Positions 7,729-15,880 of a DNA stretch of 34,003 nucleotides are shown here, in pieces. The stretch comes from an uncultured Bacilli bacterium (GTDB lineage: Bacteria; Bacillota_I; Bacilli_A; RF39; UBA660). The notes beneath the pieces are model-generated. The model was not told where the DNA came from. It ran no database searches and worked only from the letters and a program-made list of their open reading frames with translations. The stretch's first letter is position 1. Each line of letters begins with the position of its first letter. The stretch covers positions 1 to 34,003 of the forward strand of contig CANPXU010000012.1 of the NCBI GenBank assembly GCA_947586825.1. The letters are read 5' to 3'. Position numbers and translations under genes: made by a program.

Positions 7729-8493
7729 ATGAAAATTTGTAATCTAGCAAGTGGATCATCTGGTAATAGTACATATATTCAAACGAAAAAATATCAAATA
7801 TTAATAGATTTAGGAAAGACCAAAAAGTATTTAGTAGAGCAATTAGCTTCCATTGGAGTTAACTATGAAGATATTGACTATGTTTTTCTTACTCATACGC
7901 ATGATGATCACATTTCCGCTTTAAATGTCTTTTTAAAAAATCATAAAGCAACTTTAGTTGTATCAAGAGAAATGTATAAACAACTAAGAGATATAGATAA
8001 AATAGAACATGTCTTAGTATATGATGATAACCCTATTATTGATAATCTAAATATTACGACATATAAAATGTCTCATGATGCTGGGGATACTAGAGCTTTT
8101 GTCATTGAAGAAGATGGAGCATCAATAGTATATATAACTGACACTGGTTATTTAAATGGTAAATATTTTAACTCTTTAAAAGGGAAAACCGCTTATTATA
8201 TTGAATGTAATCATGATATAGAAATGCTTACTCATGGACCATATCCTATTTATTTGCAAAAAAGAATTTTATCAGATTTAGGCCACTTATCCAATAAATT
8301 TACGGGTATGTATCTTTCTAAATTAATAAATAATAATACTAATTATATTATGCTTATGCACTTAAGTGAAAAAAATAATAATGAAAAAATAGCTTTGGCA
8401 ACAGTTAAGGAAGCTTTAAGAGATAATGATACTAGTAATATTAAAATTGAGTGTTGTAAGCCAAATACTCATGGTGAGGTAATTAATATATGA
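7729..8493 (+). CDS. walJ: MBL-fold metallohydrolase, WalJ/YycJ-like
   Basis: Start chosen at ATG 7729, one base after the M23 stop; a longer upstream reading would lie inside that gene. 254 residues. The N-terminus CNLASGSSGNSTYI and the metal motif THTHDDH (55-61) are characteristic of the WalJ/YycJ branch of metallo-beta-lactamase-fold hydrolases, which in B. subtilis lies with the WalRK wall-stress genes near rlmH and has been linked to co-ordinating division with replication. WalRK themselves are not in this window. It overlaps rlmH by ATGA, which implies translational coupling. Confidence 0.9.
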   Translation: MKICNLASGSSGNSTYIQTKKYQILIDLGKTKKYLVEQLASIGVNYEDIDYVFLTHTHDDHISALNVFLKNHKATLVVSREMYKQLRDIDKIEHVLVYDDNPIIDNLNITTYKMSHDAGDTRAFVIEEDGASIVYITDTGYLNGKYFNSLKGKTAYYIECNHDIEMLTHGPYPIYLQKRILSDLGHLSNKFTGMYLSKLINNNTNYIMLMHLSEKNNNEKIALATVKEALRDNDTSNIKIECCKPNTHGEVINI

Positions 8494-8927
8494 TAAGAAT
8501 TATAGCTCTAGGAAAAATAAAAGAAAAATATCTAGAAGATGGTATTAATGATTATCTAAAAAGAGTTAATAAATATCATAAAATAGAAATTATTGAGCTT
8601 AAAGATGATGTTGATATTTTAAAAGAAGAAAAGCAAATAATAAAGTACTTAAATAAAGATGAGTATAACATTTTAATGGATATTAAGTCAGAATTAATAT
8701 CTAGTGAAGAACTAGCACATCTAACTTTCCAAAAATTAATGGAATATGGTAATATTAATATAATCATTGGTGGATCAAATGGTGTAACTGATAAAATTAA
8801 AATTTCAGTAGATAAATGTCTAAGCTTTGGTAGAATAACAATGCCTCATGGCGTTTTTCGGCTTATTTTACTGGAACAAATTTATCGATCATTTAAAATA
8901 AATAATAATGAAAGCTATCATAAATAG
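8490..8927 (+). CDS. rlmH: 23S rRNA pseudouridine-1915 N3-methyltransferase RlmH
   Basis: 145 residues, slightly short against the usual 155-160. It has the SPOUT-type cofactor region IIIGGSNG and the near-invariant C-terminal signature, MPHGVFRLILLEQIYRSFKI followed by a final YHK. RlmH methylates pseudouridine 1915 in helix 69 of 23S rRNA on assembled 70S ribosomes. The missing residues fall in the middle, not in the catalytic tail. It overlaps walJ by four bases, as is common in Firmicutes. Confidence 0.95.
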   Translation: MIRIIALGKIKEKYLEDGINDYLKRVNKYHKIEIIELKDDVDILKEEKQIIKYLNKDEYNILMDIKSELISSEELAHLTFQKLMEYGNINIIIGGSNGVTDKIKISVDKCLSFGRITMPHGVFRLILLEQIYRSFKINNNESYHK

Positions 8928-8934
8928 GTGAAAT

Positions 8935-10131
8935 ATGAAAAATAAGGAAATACGCAAACTATTTTTAACATTAATATTCTTTTCTTTATCAGGAGGAATA
9001 TATTATAATTTCCAAGAAGTATGGCTTGCCGAAAATGGCCTTTCGGTAAGTACAATTAGTGTTGTTTATAGTTTGTGTGCCCTTATTACTGTATCATCTA
9101 TTTTTTTGTGTAGTAATATTATTAAACAGAATAAAATAAAGAAGTTTGCATGTATATTCCTTTTTATAAAATCAATATGTATTTTGGGTTTATTTTTGTT
9201 AAATAACTCTGGATTAAATATAATAATAAAATTTTTAATAATGCTAGATTATGCTTTGGATGTTGAAATATATGCATGTGTTTATCCTATGATAAGTTTA
9301 ATTACTAAGAATGATAAAATATATGCTGCTAGAGGTCTCACATATAGTTTTATGTATTATTTAGGTGTCGCAATATCTGCTTTGTGCTTAGGAAGAATAA
9401 TTGGTAACTTTGTTATAAACAACAATCTTTATGTGTTGCTCGGAGCAATTCTTTCTTTTATGGCCTTAATTGTCTTACTTACAACAGATGTTAACAAGTA
9501 TAATAAGAATGAAAAAAGTGAAAGAAATCTTTTGTTTAAATTATTAAATAAAATTAAACAAGATAAAATATCTATCATGTATTTAATTTCTGCTTTAGTG
9601 GGCCAAATTTCTTATAGTTGTATTTTAGGGATGCAAATATCTTTACTAGTTAATTTATATGGCCTAACTTCGAAAATAGCTTCGATGGTATATTTAGTGT
9701 TAGGCATTAGTGCTTCTTTATTTGGATTTATTGTACTATGGAAATTAACCTTTAAAAACAATTATGTTAATATAAGTATTAAGTTATTAGGAAGAGTTAT
9801 AATTTATTTATTAGCATTTATTTTTAATAAAAATTTTTTATATGTTTTGGCTTTAATATATCCGGCCTTTACTGCCGAGAGTCATACTCATATAATTGAT
9901 GCTCCATATATAAATAGGTATGAAGATAAGTATCAGTTAGCTTTCTGTAATCTAAAAGATATGACTACTTATTTAGGAAAATCTATAGGGGTACTTTTAT
10001 GTGGTATAGGCATAAGATATGGAATAAGATATATCTTCGTTTTTGCATTTGTATTTGTGCTTATTCAATTGGTATTGTGTTATGTATGTTTGCATTTAAG
10101 AAATAAGGAAGCAAGGGAAGAGAAGTTATGA
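8935..10131 (+). CDS. Major facilitator superfamily transporter
   Basis: 398 residues with about 12 hydrophobic segments and a charged central loop (about residues 185-205, NKYNKNEKSERN), the 6+6 layout of MFS permeases. ARGLTYSFMYYLGV in helix 5 is typical of drug-efflux-like members. The substrate cannot be told. AGGTGA lies just before the ATG, 7 bases after rlmH. It overlaps ung by ATGA. Its place in a housekeeping operon looks like an insertion; composition is as AT-rich as its neighbours. Confidence 0.75.
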   Translation: MKNKEIRKLFLTLIFFSLSGGIYYNFQEVWLAENGLSVSTISVVYSLCALITVSSIFLCSNIIKQNKIKKFACIFLFIKSICILGLFLLNNSGLNIIIKFLIMLDYALDVEIYACVYPMISLITKNDKIYAARGLTYSFMYYLGVAISALCLGRIIGNFVINNNLYVLLGAILSFMALIVLLTTDVNKYNKNEKSERNLLFKLLNKIKQDKISIMYLISALVGQISYSCILGMQISLLVNLYGLTSKIASMVYLVLGISASLFGFIVLWKLTFKNNYVNISIKLLGRVIIYLLAFIFNKNFLYVLALIYPAFTAESHTHIIDAPYINRYEDKYQLAFCNLKDMTTYLGKSIGVLLCGIGIRYGIRYIFVFAFVFVLIQLVLCYVCLHLRNKEAREEKL

Positions 10132-10787
10132 TAGGGAATAATTGGGATGATGCCCTAAAAGTAATTTGGAATAGTAAAAATTTCAACAAATTTTATAATT
10201 CAGTTTTAGCTTTGTATGATAAAAAAATTATATACCCTCCGAAAGAAAATATCTTTAATGCTTTAAAGCTAACTGATTATGATAATGTTAAAGTAGTAAT
10301 TGTTGGTCAAGATCCTTATCATGGCGAAGGTGAAGCTCATGGTCTTTCTTTCAGTGTCCAAAAAGGTATTAAAATTCCGCCTTCACTTCAAAACATTTAT
10401 AAAGAGTTAAATGATGATTTGAAAGTTCCCATTAGAAATGATGGCGACCTATCAGGTTGGGCTAAACAAGGGGTACTACTTTTAAATAGTGTTTTAACGG
10501 TTGAAAAAGATAAACCAGCCTCTCATAGTAAGATTGGTTGGGAATTATTCACGGACTATATAATTAAACTTCTTAATACAAGACAGGATCCTATCGTGTT
10601 TATTCTATGGGGAAATTTTGCTCGAAGCAAAAAGAAATACATTATAAATCCTCAACATTTAGTTATAGAATCAGCCCATCCAAGTCCTTTTTCTGCAAGC
10701 TATGGCTTCTTTGGTAGCAAACCATTTTCTCGAACTAATGATTTCCTAGTAAAAAATAAAAAAGAACCTATTGATTGGTCTTTATAG
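10128..10787 (+). CDS. ung: Uracil-DNA glycosylase (family 1)
   Basis: 219 residues, normal length. Family-1 motifs are intact: water-activating GQDPYHG (60-66, catalytic D62), LLLNSVLTV, and the DNA-intercalation loop HPSPFSA with catalytic H184. It removes uracil from DNA produced by cytosine deamination or dUTP incorporation, the first step of base excision repair. It overlaps the MFS gene by ATGA and appears to be the last gene of the rplI-to-ung run. Its end overlaps the convergent LemA-like gene by 6 bases. Confidence 0.97.
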   Translation: MIGNNWDDALKVIWNSKNFNKFYNSVLALYDKKIIYPPKENIFNALKLTDYDNVKVVIVGQDPYHGEGEAHGLSFSVQKGIKIPPSLQNIYKELNDDLKVPIRNDGDLSGWAKQGVLLLNSVLTVEKDKPASHSKIGWELFTDYIIKLLNTRQDPIVFILWGNFARSKKKYIINPQHLVIESAHPSPFSASYGFFGSKPFSRTNDFLVKNKKEPIDWSL

Positions 10788-10809
10788 AGAACTTTCAACA
10801 GGTTCTTTT
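10760..10809. terminator. Possible bidirectional terminator between ung and the LemA-like gene
   Basis: Perfect 10-bp inverted repeat (10760-10769 with 10800-10809, arm AAAAGAACCT) flanked by A and T runs, loop 30 bases. A smaller internal AGAAC/GTTCT hairpin followed by TTTT is an alternative. Weaker than the other terminators here. Confidence 0.45.
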
Positions 10810-11306
10810 ATTTCATACGAGTTTTTAACACTTATCTTGGCTATTTTGGCTACTACTTTAGTATAGCCTTTCATTTGTTTAAATAAGTCATTATTATTTT
10901 TATTAAAGAAGACTTTATTAGCTCTTATTATTTGATCAATTTGTTTTATTTCACTTAATGTTTTATTGAAAGCCTTAGTATCTAATTTTTTATTATCTTC
11001 TTTAAGATTAATCATTATTTGTAAATATTCATTTAGTTCTTTATCAAGTTCATAATTATTTAAATTTCTCTTTTTTAAATTGCCAAATTCTTTTAAATAA
11101 TCTTTGCTGGTAACCACACTTTTTATTTTTTCATAAAGCTTATCCATTAACTCTTGTTTTTTAGCTAGGTTATCTGCGATTATATTATTTGAATTATCCA
11201 TTTTAATCTTAATAATTGATATCTTGTTATAAGCTGTGAAGTAGAGTATTAAACATATACCAACTATAGTAACGAGAATAAAGAACACAATTAATAATGG
11301 TCCCAT
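10782..11306 (-). CDS. LemA-like membrane protein
   Basis: 174 residues. One N-terminal membrane helix (about 3-23) is followed by a long helical region with the LemA order: YNKISIIKIKMDNSNNIIADNL (YN.lv.l...v..a.s.i), a charged central helix, and VFFNKNNNDLFKQMKGYTKV in place of the usual YN..v..fN segment. LemA proteins are widespread and of uncertain function, with the helical part usually facing outside. The usual LemA YN..V..yN motif is not well kept, so a septation-ring-regulator-like coiled-coil protein is the alternative. GGTGATAATGAT precedes the ATG. Convergent with ung. Confidence 0.5.
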   Translation of the reverse strand: MGPLLIVFFILVTIVGICLILYFTAYNKISIIKIKMDNSNNIIADNLAKKQELMDKLYEKIKSVVTSKDYLKEFGNLKKRNLNNYELDKELNEYLQIMINLKEDNKKLDTKAFNKTLSEIKQIDQIIRANKVFFNKNNNDLFKQMKGYTKVVAKIAKISVKNSYEIKEPVESSL

Positions 11307-11360
11307 ATCATTATCACCTTTTCTAATTATATATTATTACAGTAGCTTTTGCAAAACAAT

Positions 11361-12953
11361 TTATTTGTCCTTTGTAAATAGTAAATCCTTTAATAATTTA
11401 TAGTTTATTAATACATATGTACCAACACTTATTATGCCTATTAAACCAAGATAAATAGCATTATAGATAAAGCCTTCACCAAGAGTTGGCATAAATTTTT
11501 GATATACTAAACATATAGCTATAAATACAAGAATCGTTCCAATTAGTCTAGGTAGTTTTTTAAATGTATCAATATATTTAATTTTTTCTTTTTTGTTAAG
11601 TACAATAAGTGGAATACCCAAAGAGATTAGATAGCCGACTACGGTGGCAGTTATTGCACCATAGTAAGGATATATTCCCATATGATTAAATAGATACATA
11701 AAAGGAATATCTAATACTAAGTTGATACCAAGACCTAGTATGACAGAGGCATACACTAATTTAGTTTTATATAATCCTTGCAAAGTAGAACATATTATTA
11801 AATAGGCACTGTCTAAAATTGCTACCAATATTAAGTATTTAAATATAATTGGCCCATGAGTACTTGGGGTATAAAATACATTCCATACTTCATTACTAAA
11901 TATACTTATAAAAATAGTTATAGGAGCAATGATAAACAAAAGAACTTGTAAGGCTTTATTGAAAAATTTATTAACATCATTATTTTTCTTAGCAACATAA
12001 GCGGAAACAATCGAAGGAATTAAACTAACGGTAAGACCTGTTGCTATAGAGGTTACGATTGTAACAAGTTTGCTTCCCCATACCGTAAATACAGATGATA
12101 TCATTTCAATTTCTTCTGCTGTAAAACCTCCGATGTTATTTAGAGTTCTCATCATTAAAATCATATCCGTAGTATTATATAAGCTACTAGCAATACTAAC
12201 TACAATAAATGGAATGCTATAACCTAGAATTTTACTAAATATTTCTTTCTTTTCGTTTTTAGTAACCTTAGCATATTCTTTATTACTCATTTTATCAACA
12301 TGACGCATTTTAATGAAGAGATATAAATAACCTGCGAGAGCACCAAAGGCGGCTGCCATAACGGATATTCCAACAGCGTATCTAATTGGTAAGTCTAGTA
12401 CTTTAACAGCAATATAGCTACCTAATAAAACGATTACAATTCTGACAATTTGCTCAATTACTTGGGAAAAAGAAGATGAACTAATATATTTATGACCTTG
12501 AAGATATCCTCTTGAAATACTAAGAAGAGGAACTATTAAAAGCGATACTGAAACACATCTAATAGCAAATACAACATCACTTATAGTGTTACCACCTTCA
12601 AGATTGCCAAGGATTAATTTAGCAATAGGCTCAGCCCCAATAAAGCAGATTAAAAAAGATAGAAGTGAGAAAATCAAAATCAAATGCTTAGCTAAAGTAA
12701 ACATGGCTGTTTTCTTTTTTGTTTGTTTTTTAGTGTCATATTCACTTGTAAGTTTACTTATCGCAAGAGGAATACCTGCGGATGAAATTATTAAAAATAT
12801 ATTATATATATTATAGGCATATCCATATAAAGCTCCTCCTTGTTCACCGATTATGCGGTAAAAGGGAATAACATATAAAGCTCCTAAAAGTTTAGAGAAG
12901 ATAATTGCAATAGTAGCAATCATAGCTCCTTCCATAAAGGTATTCTTTTTCAA
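11361..12953 (-). CDS. MurJ/SpoVB-type polysaccharide flippase (MOP superfamily)
   Basis: 530 residues with about 14 membrane helices. The N-terminus (FMEGAMIATIAIIFSKLLGA, then LYGYAYNIYNIFLIISSAGI and PLAISKLTSEY) matches the YtgP/MurJ-SpoVB group, which flips lipid II or related undecaprenyl-linked precursors across the membrane during wall or spore-cortex synthesis. I cannot decide between vegetative MurJ (YtgP) and sporulation SpoVB from sequence alone. The start codon is TTG, with AGGAG 10 bases upstream; an ATG six codons in is the alternative. It stands alone on the minus strand, upstream of the LemA-like gene. Confidence 0.88.
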   Translation of the reverse strand: MKKNTFMEGAMIATIAIIFSKLLGALYVIPFYRIIGEQGGALYGYAYNIYNIFLIISSAGIPLAISKLTSEYDTKKQTKKKTAMFTLAKHLILIFSLLSFLICFIGAEPIAKLILGNLEGGNTISDVVFAIRCVSVSLLIVPLLSISRGYLQGHKYISSSSFSQVIEQIVRIVIVLLGSYIAVKVLDLPIRYAVGISVMAAAFGALAGYLYLFIKMRHVDKMSNKEYAKVTKNEKKEIFSKILGYSIPFIVVSIASSLYNTTDMILMMRTLNNIGGFTAEEIEMISSVFTVWGSKLVTIVTSIATGLTVSLIPSIVSAYVAKKNNDVNKFFNKALQVLLFIIAPITIFISIFSNEVWNVFYTPSTHGPIIFKYLILVAILDSAYLIICSTLQGLYKTKLVYASVILGLGINLVLDIPFMYLFNHMGIYPYYGAITATVVGYLISLGIPLIVLNKKEKIKYIDTFKKLPRLIGTILVFIAICLVYQKFMPTLGEGFIYNAIYLGLIGIISVGTYVLINYKLLKDLLFTKDK

Positions 12954-13035
12954 GTTATTTCAACTCCTTATTGTTATTATAAGCAAAAAGACTTTTAAAG
13001 ACAAGTTTATTAAGATATTATATATAAAGGTGATT

Positions 13036-13536
13036 ATGTTGAAAATAGATGTTTTAGTATTACCTCCTCTTGAGAATAACTGCTATATTTTATCTTGTGA
13101 TAAAAAGGCCATTATTATTGATCCATCTTCTGAAAAAGATAAAATTATTAAGGCTTGTGAAGGATATGATGTAGCAGAAATACTTGTTACTCACCATCAT
13201 TTTGATCATGTTGGCGCATTACAAGATTTAGAGGCTTACTACCATCTTAAACATAATGAATTTAAAAATACTTTTGGCTATGAAGTAATTAAAACTCCTG
13301 GCCATAGTAATGACTCAATATCTTTTTACTTTCCTAAAGATAAAGTCCTTTTTTCAGGCGATTTTATCTTTAAAGATGGCATTGGAAGAACTGACTTTCC
13401 TGAATCCAGTCCCTTAGATATGATTAATTCATTAAAAATGATTAGTTCCTATCCTGATGATATTACAGTATATCCTGGTCATGGTCCTAAAACAAATTTA
13501 GGCCAAGAAAAAAGACATTTTAGTTATTATTTTTAA
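13036..13536 (+). CDS. MBL-fold hydrolase, glyoxalase II-like
   Basis: 166 residues from ATG 13036 (AAAGGTGATT upstream; GTG 13030 and TTG 13039 are alternatives). It has the metallo-beta-lactamase metal set of glyoxalase II-like enzymes: HHHFDH (53-58), H90 in TPGH, D109 in FSGD, H149 in YPGHG. Small proteins of this type (about 200 residues, YqgX-like) hydrolyse thioesters or S-glutathione/bacillithiol-type conjugates; substrate unknown. This copy is short, mainly between residues 62 and 80, where the family normally has a longer segment. Its stop codon lies within a terminator shared with gerQ on the other strand. Confidence 0.85.
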   Translation: MLKIDVLVLPPLENNCYILSCDKKAIIIDPSSEKDKIIKACEGYDVAEILVTHHHFDHVGALQDLEAYYHLKHNEFKNTFGYEVIKTPGHSNDSISFYFPKDKVLFSGDFIFKDGIGRTDFPESSPLDMINSLKMISSYPDDITVYPGHGPKTNLGQEKRHFSYYF

Positions 13537-13546
13537 AATGTCTTTT
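13510..13546. terminator. Bidirectional terminator between MBL gene and gerQ
   Basis: Perfect 13-bp inverted repeat (13510-13522 with 13534-13546, arm AAAAGACATTTTA). The A and T ends serve both strands. Both genes' stop codons (13533-13536) lie in its right arm. Confidence 0.85.
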
Positions 13547-13901
13547 CGGAATAAAGATGGTTGTAGTTAATTGGCTCCATAAACTCAACATAATCAAGAT
13601 ATAAAATTCTTATTAAATACCAATTACCATTTAAAGTATCTTTTATAATTAAATGATCTTTACCTGCTTCTTCAATTAAGCCGGTGAAGATACTATTTTT
13701 CCACTCAGTACTATCTGGAAATGAAACATAGGCTTTAACTTTACGACCTTTATTTAATCTTAAAATGTTTTCAATATAACTTTGTTCATTATAATCTTCT
13801 TGCTCACTTACTGAACTTATATTTCCCGGAGGAGTTGTATAGCCATTATTATTCATTTGATTACCAGGAAAAGTGGGGTTTTGATAAAAATTTCCGTTCA
13901 T
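13533..13901 (-). CDS. gerQ: Spore coat protein GerQ
   Basis: 122 residues. A disordered Asn/Pro/Gly-rich N-terminus (1-30) is followed by the conserved GerQ domain: EQSYIENILRLNKGRKVK, EWKNSIFTGLIEEAGKDHLI, YLIRILYLDYVEFMEPI. In B. subtilis GerQ is an inner-coat protein needed for localising the cortex hydrolase CwlJ and is cross-linked by the transglutaminase Tgl through its lysines. Here it is good evidence that the lineage makes, or descends from, endospore formers. Only one short Lys-containing stretch is present in the N-terminal region, so cross-linking is uncertain. AGAGGTG is found before the ATG. Confidence 0.92.
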   Translation of the reverse strand: MNGNFYQNPTFPGNQMNNNGYTTPPGNISSVSEQEDYNEQSYIENILRLNKGRKVKAYVSFPDSTEWKNSIFTGLIEEAGKDHLIIKDTLNGNWYLIRILYLDYVEFMEPINYNHLYSEKTF

Positions 13902-13942
13902 AATACACCTCTTAGTCTATTATATGAATTTAAAAAAATAAA

Positions 13943-13971
13943 TTGATTAATTTGTCCAAATAATATATACT
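13943..13971 (+). promoter_or_regulatory. yitT-like gene promoter
   Basis: TTGATT (13943-13948), 17-base spacer, TATACT (13966-13971). No TG extension. It lies in the divergent gap with gerQ. Confidence 0.7.
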
Positions 13972-13993
13972 TATTACGATAGGAGAGATGGGT

Positions 13994-14869
13994 GTGAACA
14001 AGCAAGATGTAATAGAAACCATATTCCGAGGAATTACTTTTGTTCTTGGAACATTTTTACTTGGTCTTACCTTTAACCTATTTTTTAAACGATACGATTT
14101 AATCGTAGGTAGTATGAGTGGTATTGGACTTATTTTGGAGGAAACTACGGGCTTTTCGTCAACTTTATTTATTTGGATATCTTCGATAACGCTTTTAATT
14201 ATTAGTTATATCCTACTTGGTAAAGAATCAACATCAAATGCAGCCATAGGATCTATTTTATATCCCTTGATGGTTACTACTACGGCACCAATAGCTGAAG
14301 TAATTGAAAAATATGTCACGATAGATGAACATATATTAATCGTAATACTTGCGGCGATAGCATATGGTATATCTAATGGAATGATTTATAAGGTAGGCTT
14401 TTCAACTGGTGGTGGTGATATATTAATGCAACTTATTAGCAAGTATATGAATATTCCTACAGCTTCAGCCAATGCCTTTTATAGTGCTATTATTGTCTTT
14501 ATAAGTGGTTTTGTATTTGGCTGGACATCATTTGTATATGCCGTAATTATTCTTATTATTAGTAATATTGTTATTAATAAGCTTTTAGTAGGTATATCAA
14601 ATAGTAAAGTATTCTTTATACGCTCTAATAAAGCTAAAGAAATAAAAAATGTTATTAATTCAGAATTTGAATCAGGATTTACTATTTTAAATACGGAGTC
14701 ATCATTTCTAAAAAGACATGGTGAGTTAATTATGGTCGCTGTTAGCACAAGGAAGTATTATCAGCTAAAGAATCGTATTTTAGATATTGACCCTGATGCT
14801 TTCTTTGTTATAAATGATTGTTATGAAGTAAATGGTGGAATGCGTAAAAACAATATACCATTTTTATAG
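13994..14869 (+). CDS. YitT family membrane protein (DUF161 + DUF2179)
   Basis: 291 residues from GTG 13994. An ATG at 13988 is in frame, but it is only 2 bases from AGGAG, while the GTG is 8 bases away. There are 5-6 membrane helices in the first 200 residues with the family's glycine motifs (FKRYDLIVGSMSGIGLIL; GFSTGGGDILMQLIS). A C-terminal cytosolic DUF2179 domain (about 212-285) contains FTILNTESSFLKRHGELIM. The function of the YitT family is not settled; transport has been suggested. It is followed after 8 bases by a small membrane protein, probably co-transcribed. Confidence 0.88.
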   Translation: MNKQDVIETIFRGITFVLGTFLLGLTFNLFFKRYDLIVGSMSGIGLILEETTGFSSTLFIWISSITLLIISYILLGKESTSNAAIGSILYPLMVTTTAPIAEVIEKYVTIDEHILIVILAAIAYGISNGMIYKVGFSTGGGDILMQLISKYMNIPTASANAFYSAIIVFISGFVFGWTSFVYAVIILIISNIVINKLLVGISNSKVFFIRSNKAKEIKNVINSEFESGFTILNTESSFLKRHGELIMVAVSTRKYYQLKNRILDIDPDAFFVINDCYEVNGGMRKNNIPFL

Positions 14870-14877
14870 GATAAATT

Positions 14878-15072
14878 ATGGATAATAATGAGTTTAAAAA
14901 AGATAATCAAGGAATTACTTCTCATTTAGCAGGAGCTAAAGTAGATCATACAGAGTCAGTATTAAAGCCAAAAAAAAGAAGCTATATATATAAAGTAATT
15001 GCCTATATTTTAATAGTAGTGGTTTTAATTATATTTGGCTATTTAGTTGCTAAATCAATCTTAAATAAATAA
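14878..15072 (+). CDS. Small single-pass membrane protein
   Basis: 64 residues: a hydrophilic N-terminal half (about 1-34, with KPKKR just before the membrane) and one helix (about 36-60, IYKVIAYILIVVVLIIFGYLV) with a short outer tail. I do not recognise a family. AGGAT lies 8 bases upstream. It follows the YitT gene and is terminated by a strong hairpin right after its stop, so it is likely a real co-transcribed gene. The positive-inside pattern predicts an N-in orientation. Confidence 0.6.
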   Translation: MDNNEFKKDNQGITSHLAGAKVDHTESVLKPKKRSYIYKVIAYILIVVVLIIFGYLVAKSILNK

Positions 15073-15075
15073 TTT

Positions 15076-15100
15076 GATAACCTTTAGGTTATCTTTTTTT
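15076..15100 (+). terminator. Rho-independent terminator
   Basis: Perfect 8-bp stem GATAACCT/AGGTTATC (15076-15083 with 15086-15093), tiny loop, then seven T. Confidence 0.9.
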
Positions 15101-15123
15101 ACCTAAATTTCACATAATTCGGG

Positions 15124-15152
15124 TTTAAATATACTATTTTATATGGTATAAT
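15124..15152 (+). promoter_or_regulatory. ftsEX promoter
   Basis: Extended -10 TGgTATAAT (hexamer 15147-15152) and a weak -35 TTTAAA (15124-15129) at 17 bases. A second TATAAT at 15158-15163 lies too near the ribosome site GGAGG (15164) to be the main one. Confidence 0.65.
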
Positions 15153-15178
15153 TACGATATAATGGAGGTCTAAAAGTA

Positions 15179-15880
15179 GTGAAATTTATTGAATTTAAAA
15201 ATGTTACAAAAACATATGGCAATGGAATTACTGCCTGTGCCGATGTTTCTGTTGAAATAAATAAAGGCGAATTTGTCTTCGTTATTGGGCTTACTGCCAG
15301 TGGTAAATCAACTTTTGTTAAAATGCTTTATCGTGAGGAAAAACCTACCAAAGGAACTGTAAATGTTGGTGGGGTTAATGTTGGAGCTTTGCGTAATCGT
15401 AAAGTATATAAATTCAGAAGAAAAGTAGGAGTAGTATTCCAAGACTTTAAACTTCTACCACAATTAACGGCTTATGAAAATGTAGCTTATGCTTTAGAGT
15501 GTGTTGGAATGAAAGCAAAAGACATTAGACCTAAAGTATTAGATGCGCTAGAAAGAGTAGGACTAAAGGATAAAGTAAGAAGCTTTCCTGATGAACTATC
15601 AGGAGGAGAGCAACAAAGAGTATGTATAGCAAGAGCTATCGTTAACTCTCCAAAATTACTTATCTGTGATGAACCTACGGGAAACCTTGACCCTAAAACA
15701 AGTAAAGAAATTATGGACGTTATATCTTCTATCAACAAAGATTTAGGAACAACTGTTATTATGGCAACTCATGATAAAGAAATAGTTAATCGCATGAAAA
15801 AGAGAGTCCTAGTAATCAACAATGGTATGTTGGTAGGCGATTATGAGAAAGGAAGTTATAAAGCCAGTGAAAGCAATTAG
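15179..15880 (+). CDS. ftsE: Cell-division ABC transporter ATPase FtsE
   Basis: 233 residues, GTG start with GGAGG 10 bases upstream. ABC ATPase motifs: Walker A GLTASGKST (37-45), Q-loop FQDFKLLPQ (about 87-95), signature LSGGEQQRV (140-148), Walker B LLICDEP (160-166), H-loop H198. KMLYREEKPTKG after Walker A is the FtsE-specific segment. With FtsX it does not transport but passes an ATP-driven signal across the membrane to activate a peptidoglycan hydrolase. The P-loop is unusual: the consensus GPSGAGKST reads GLTASGKST, although the essential G-x4-GK[ST] is intact. It overlaps ftsX by 38 bases. Confidence 0.95.
   Translation: MKFIEFKNVTKTYGNGITACADVSVEINKGEFVFVIGLTASGKSTFVKMLYREEKPTKGTVNVGGVNVGALRNRKVYKFRRKVGVVFQDFKLLPQLTAYENVAYALECVGMKAKDIRPKVLDALERVGLKDKVRSFPDELSGGEQQRVCIARAIVNSPKLLICDEPTGNLDPKTSKEIMDVISSINKDLGTTVIMATHDKEIVNRMKKRVLVINNGMLVGDYEKGSYKASESN

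Noticed and set aside
8490-10131. Mycoplasma-type code (UGA=Trp)
   Set aside because: Genes such as the WalJ-like and MFS genes end in TGA at positions where family lengths end, and Trp residues use TGG.
12586-12816. Plus-strand open frame inside the flippase gene
   Set aside because: Antisense to a clearly coding gene, no ribosome site, no recognisable product.
15158-15163. Second TATAAT as ftsE promoter
   Set aside because: It abuts the ribosome site GGAGG at 15164, leaving an mRNA start inside or past the SD; the extended -10 at 15147 is a better choice.
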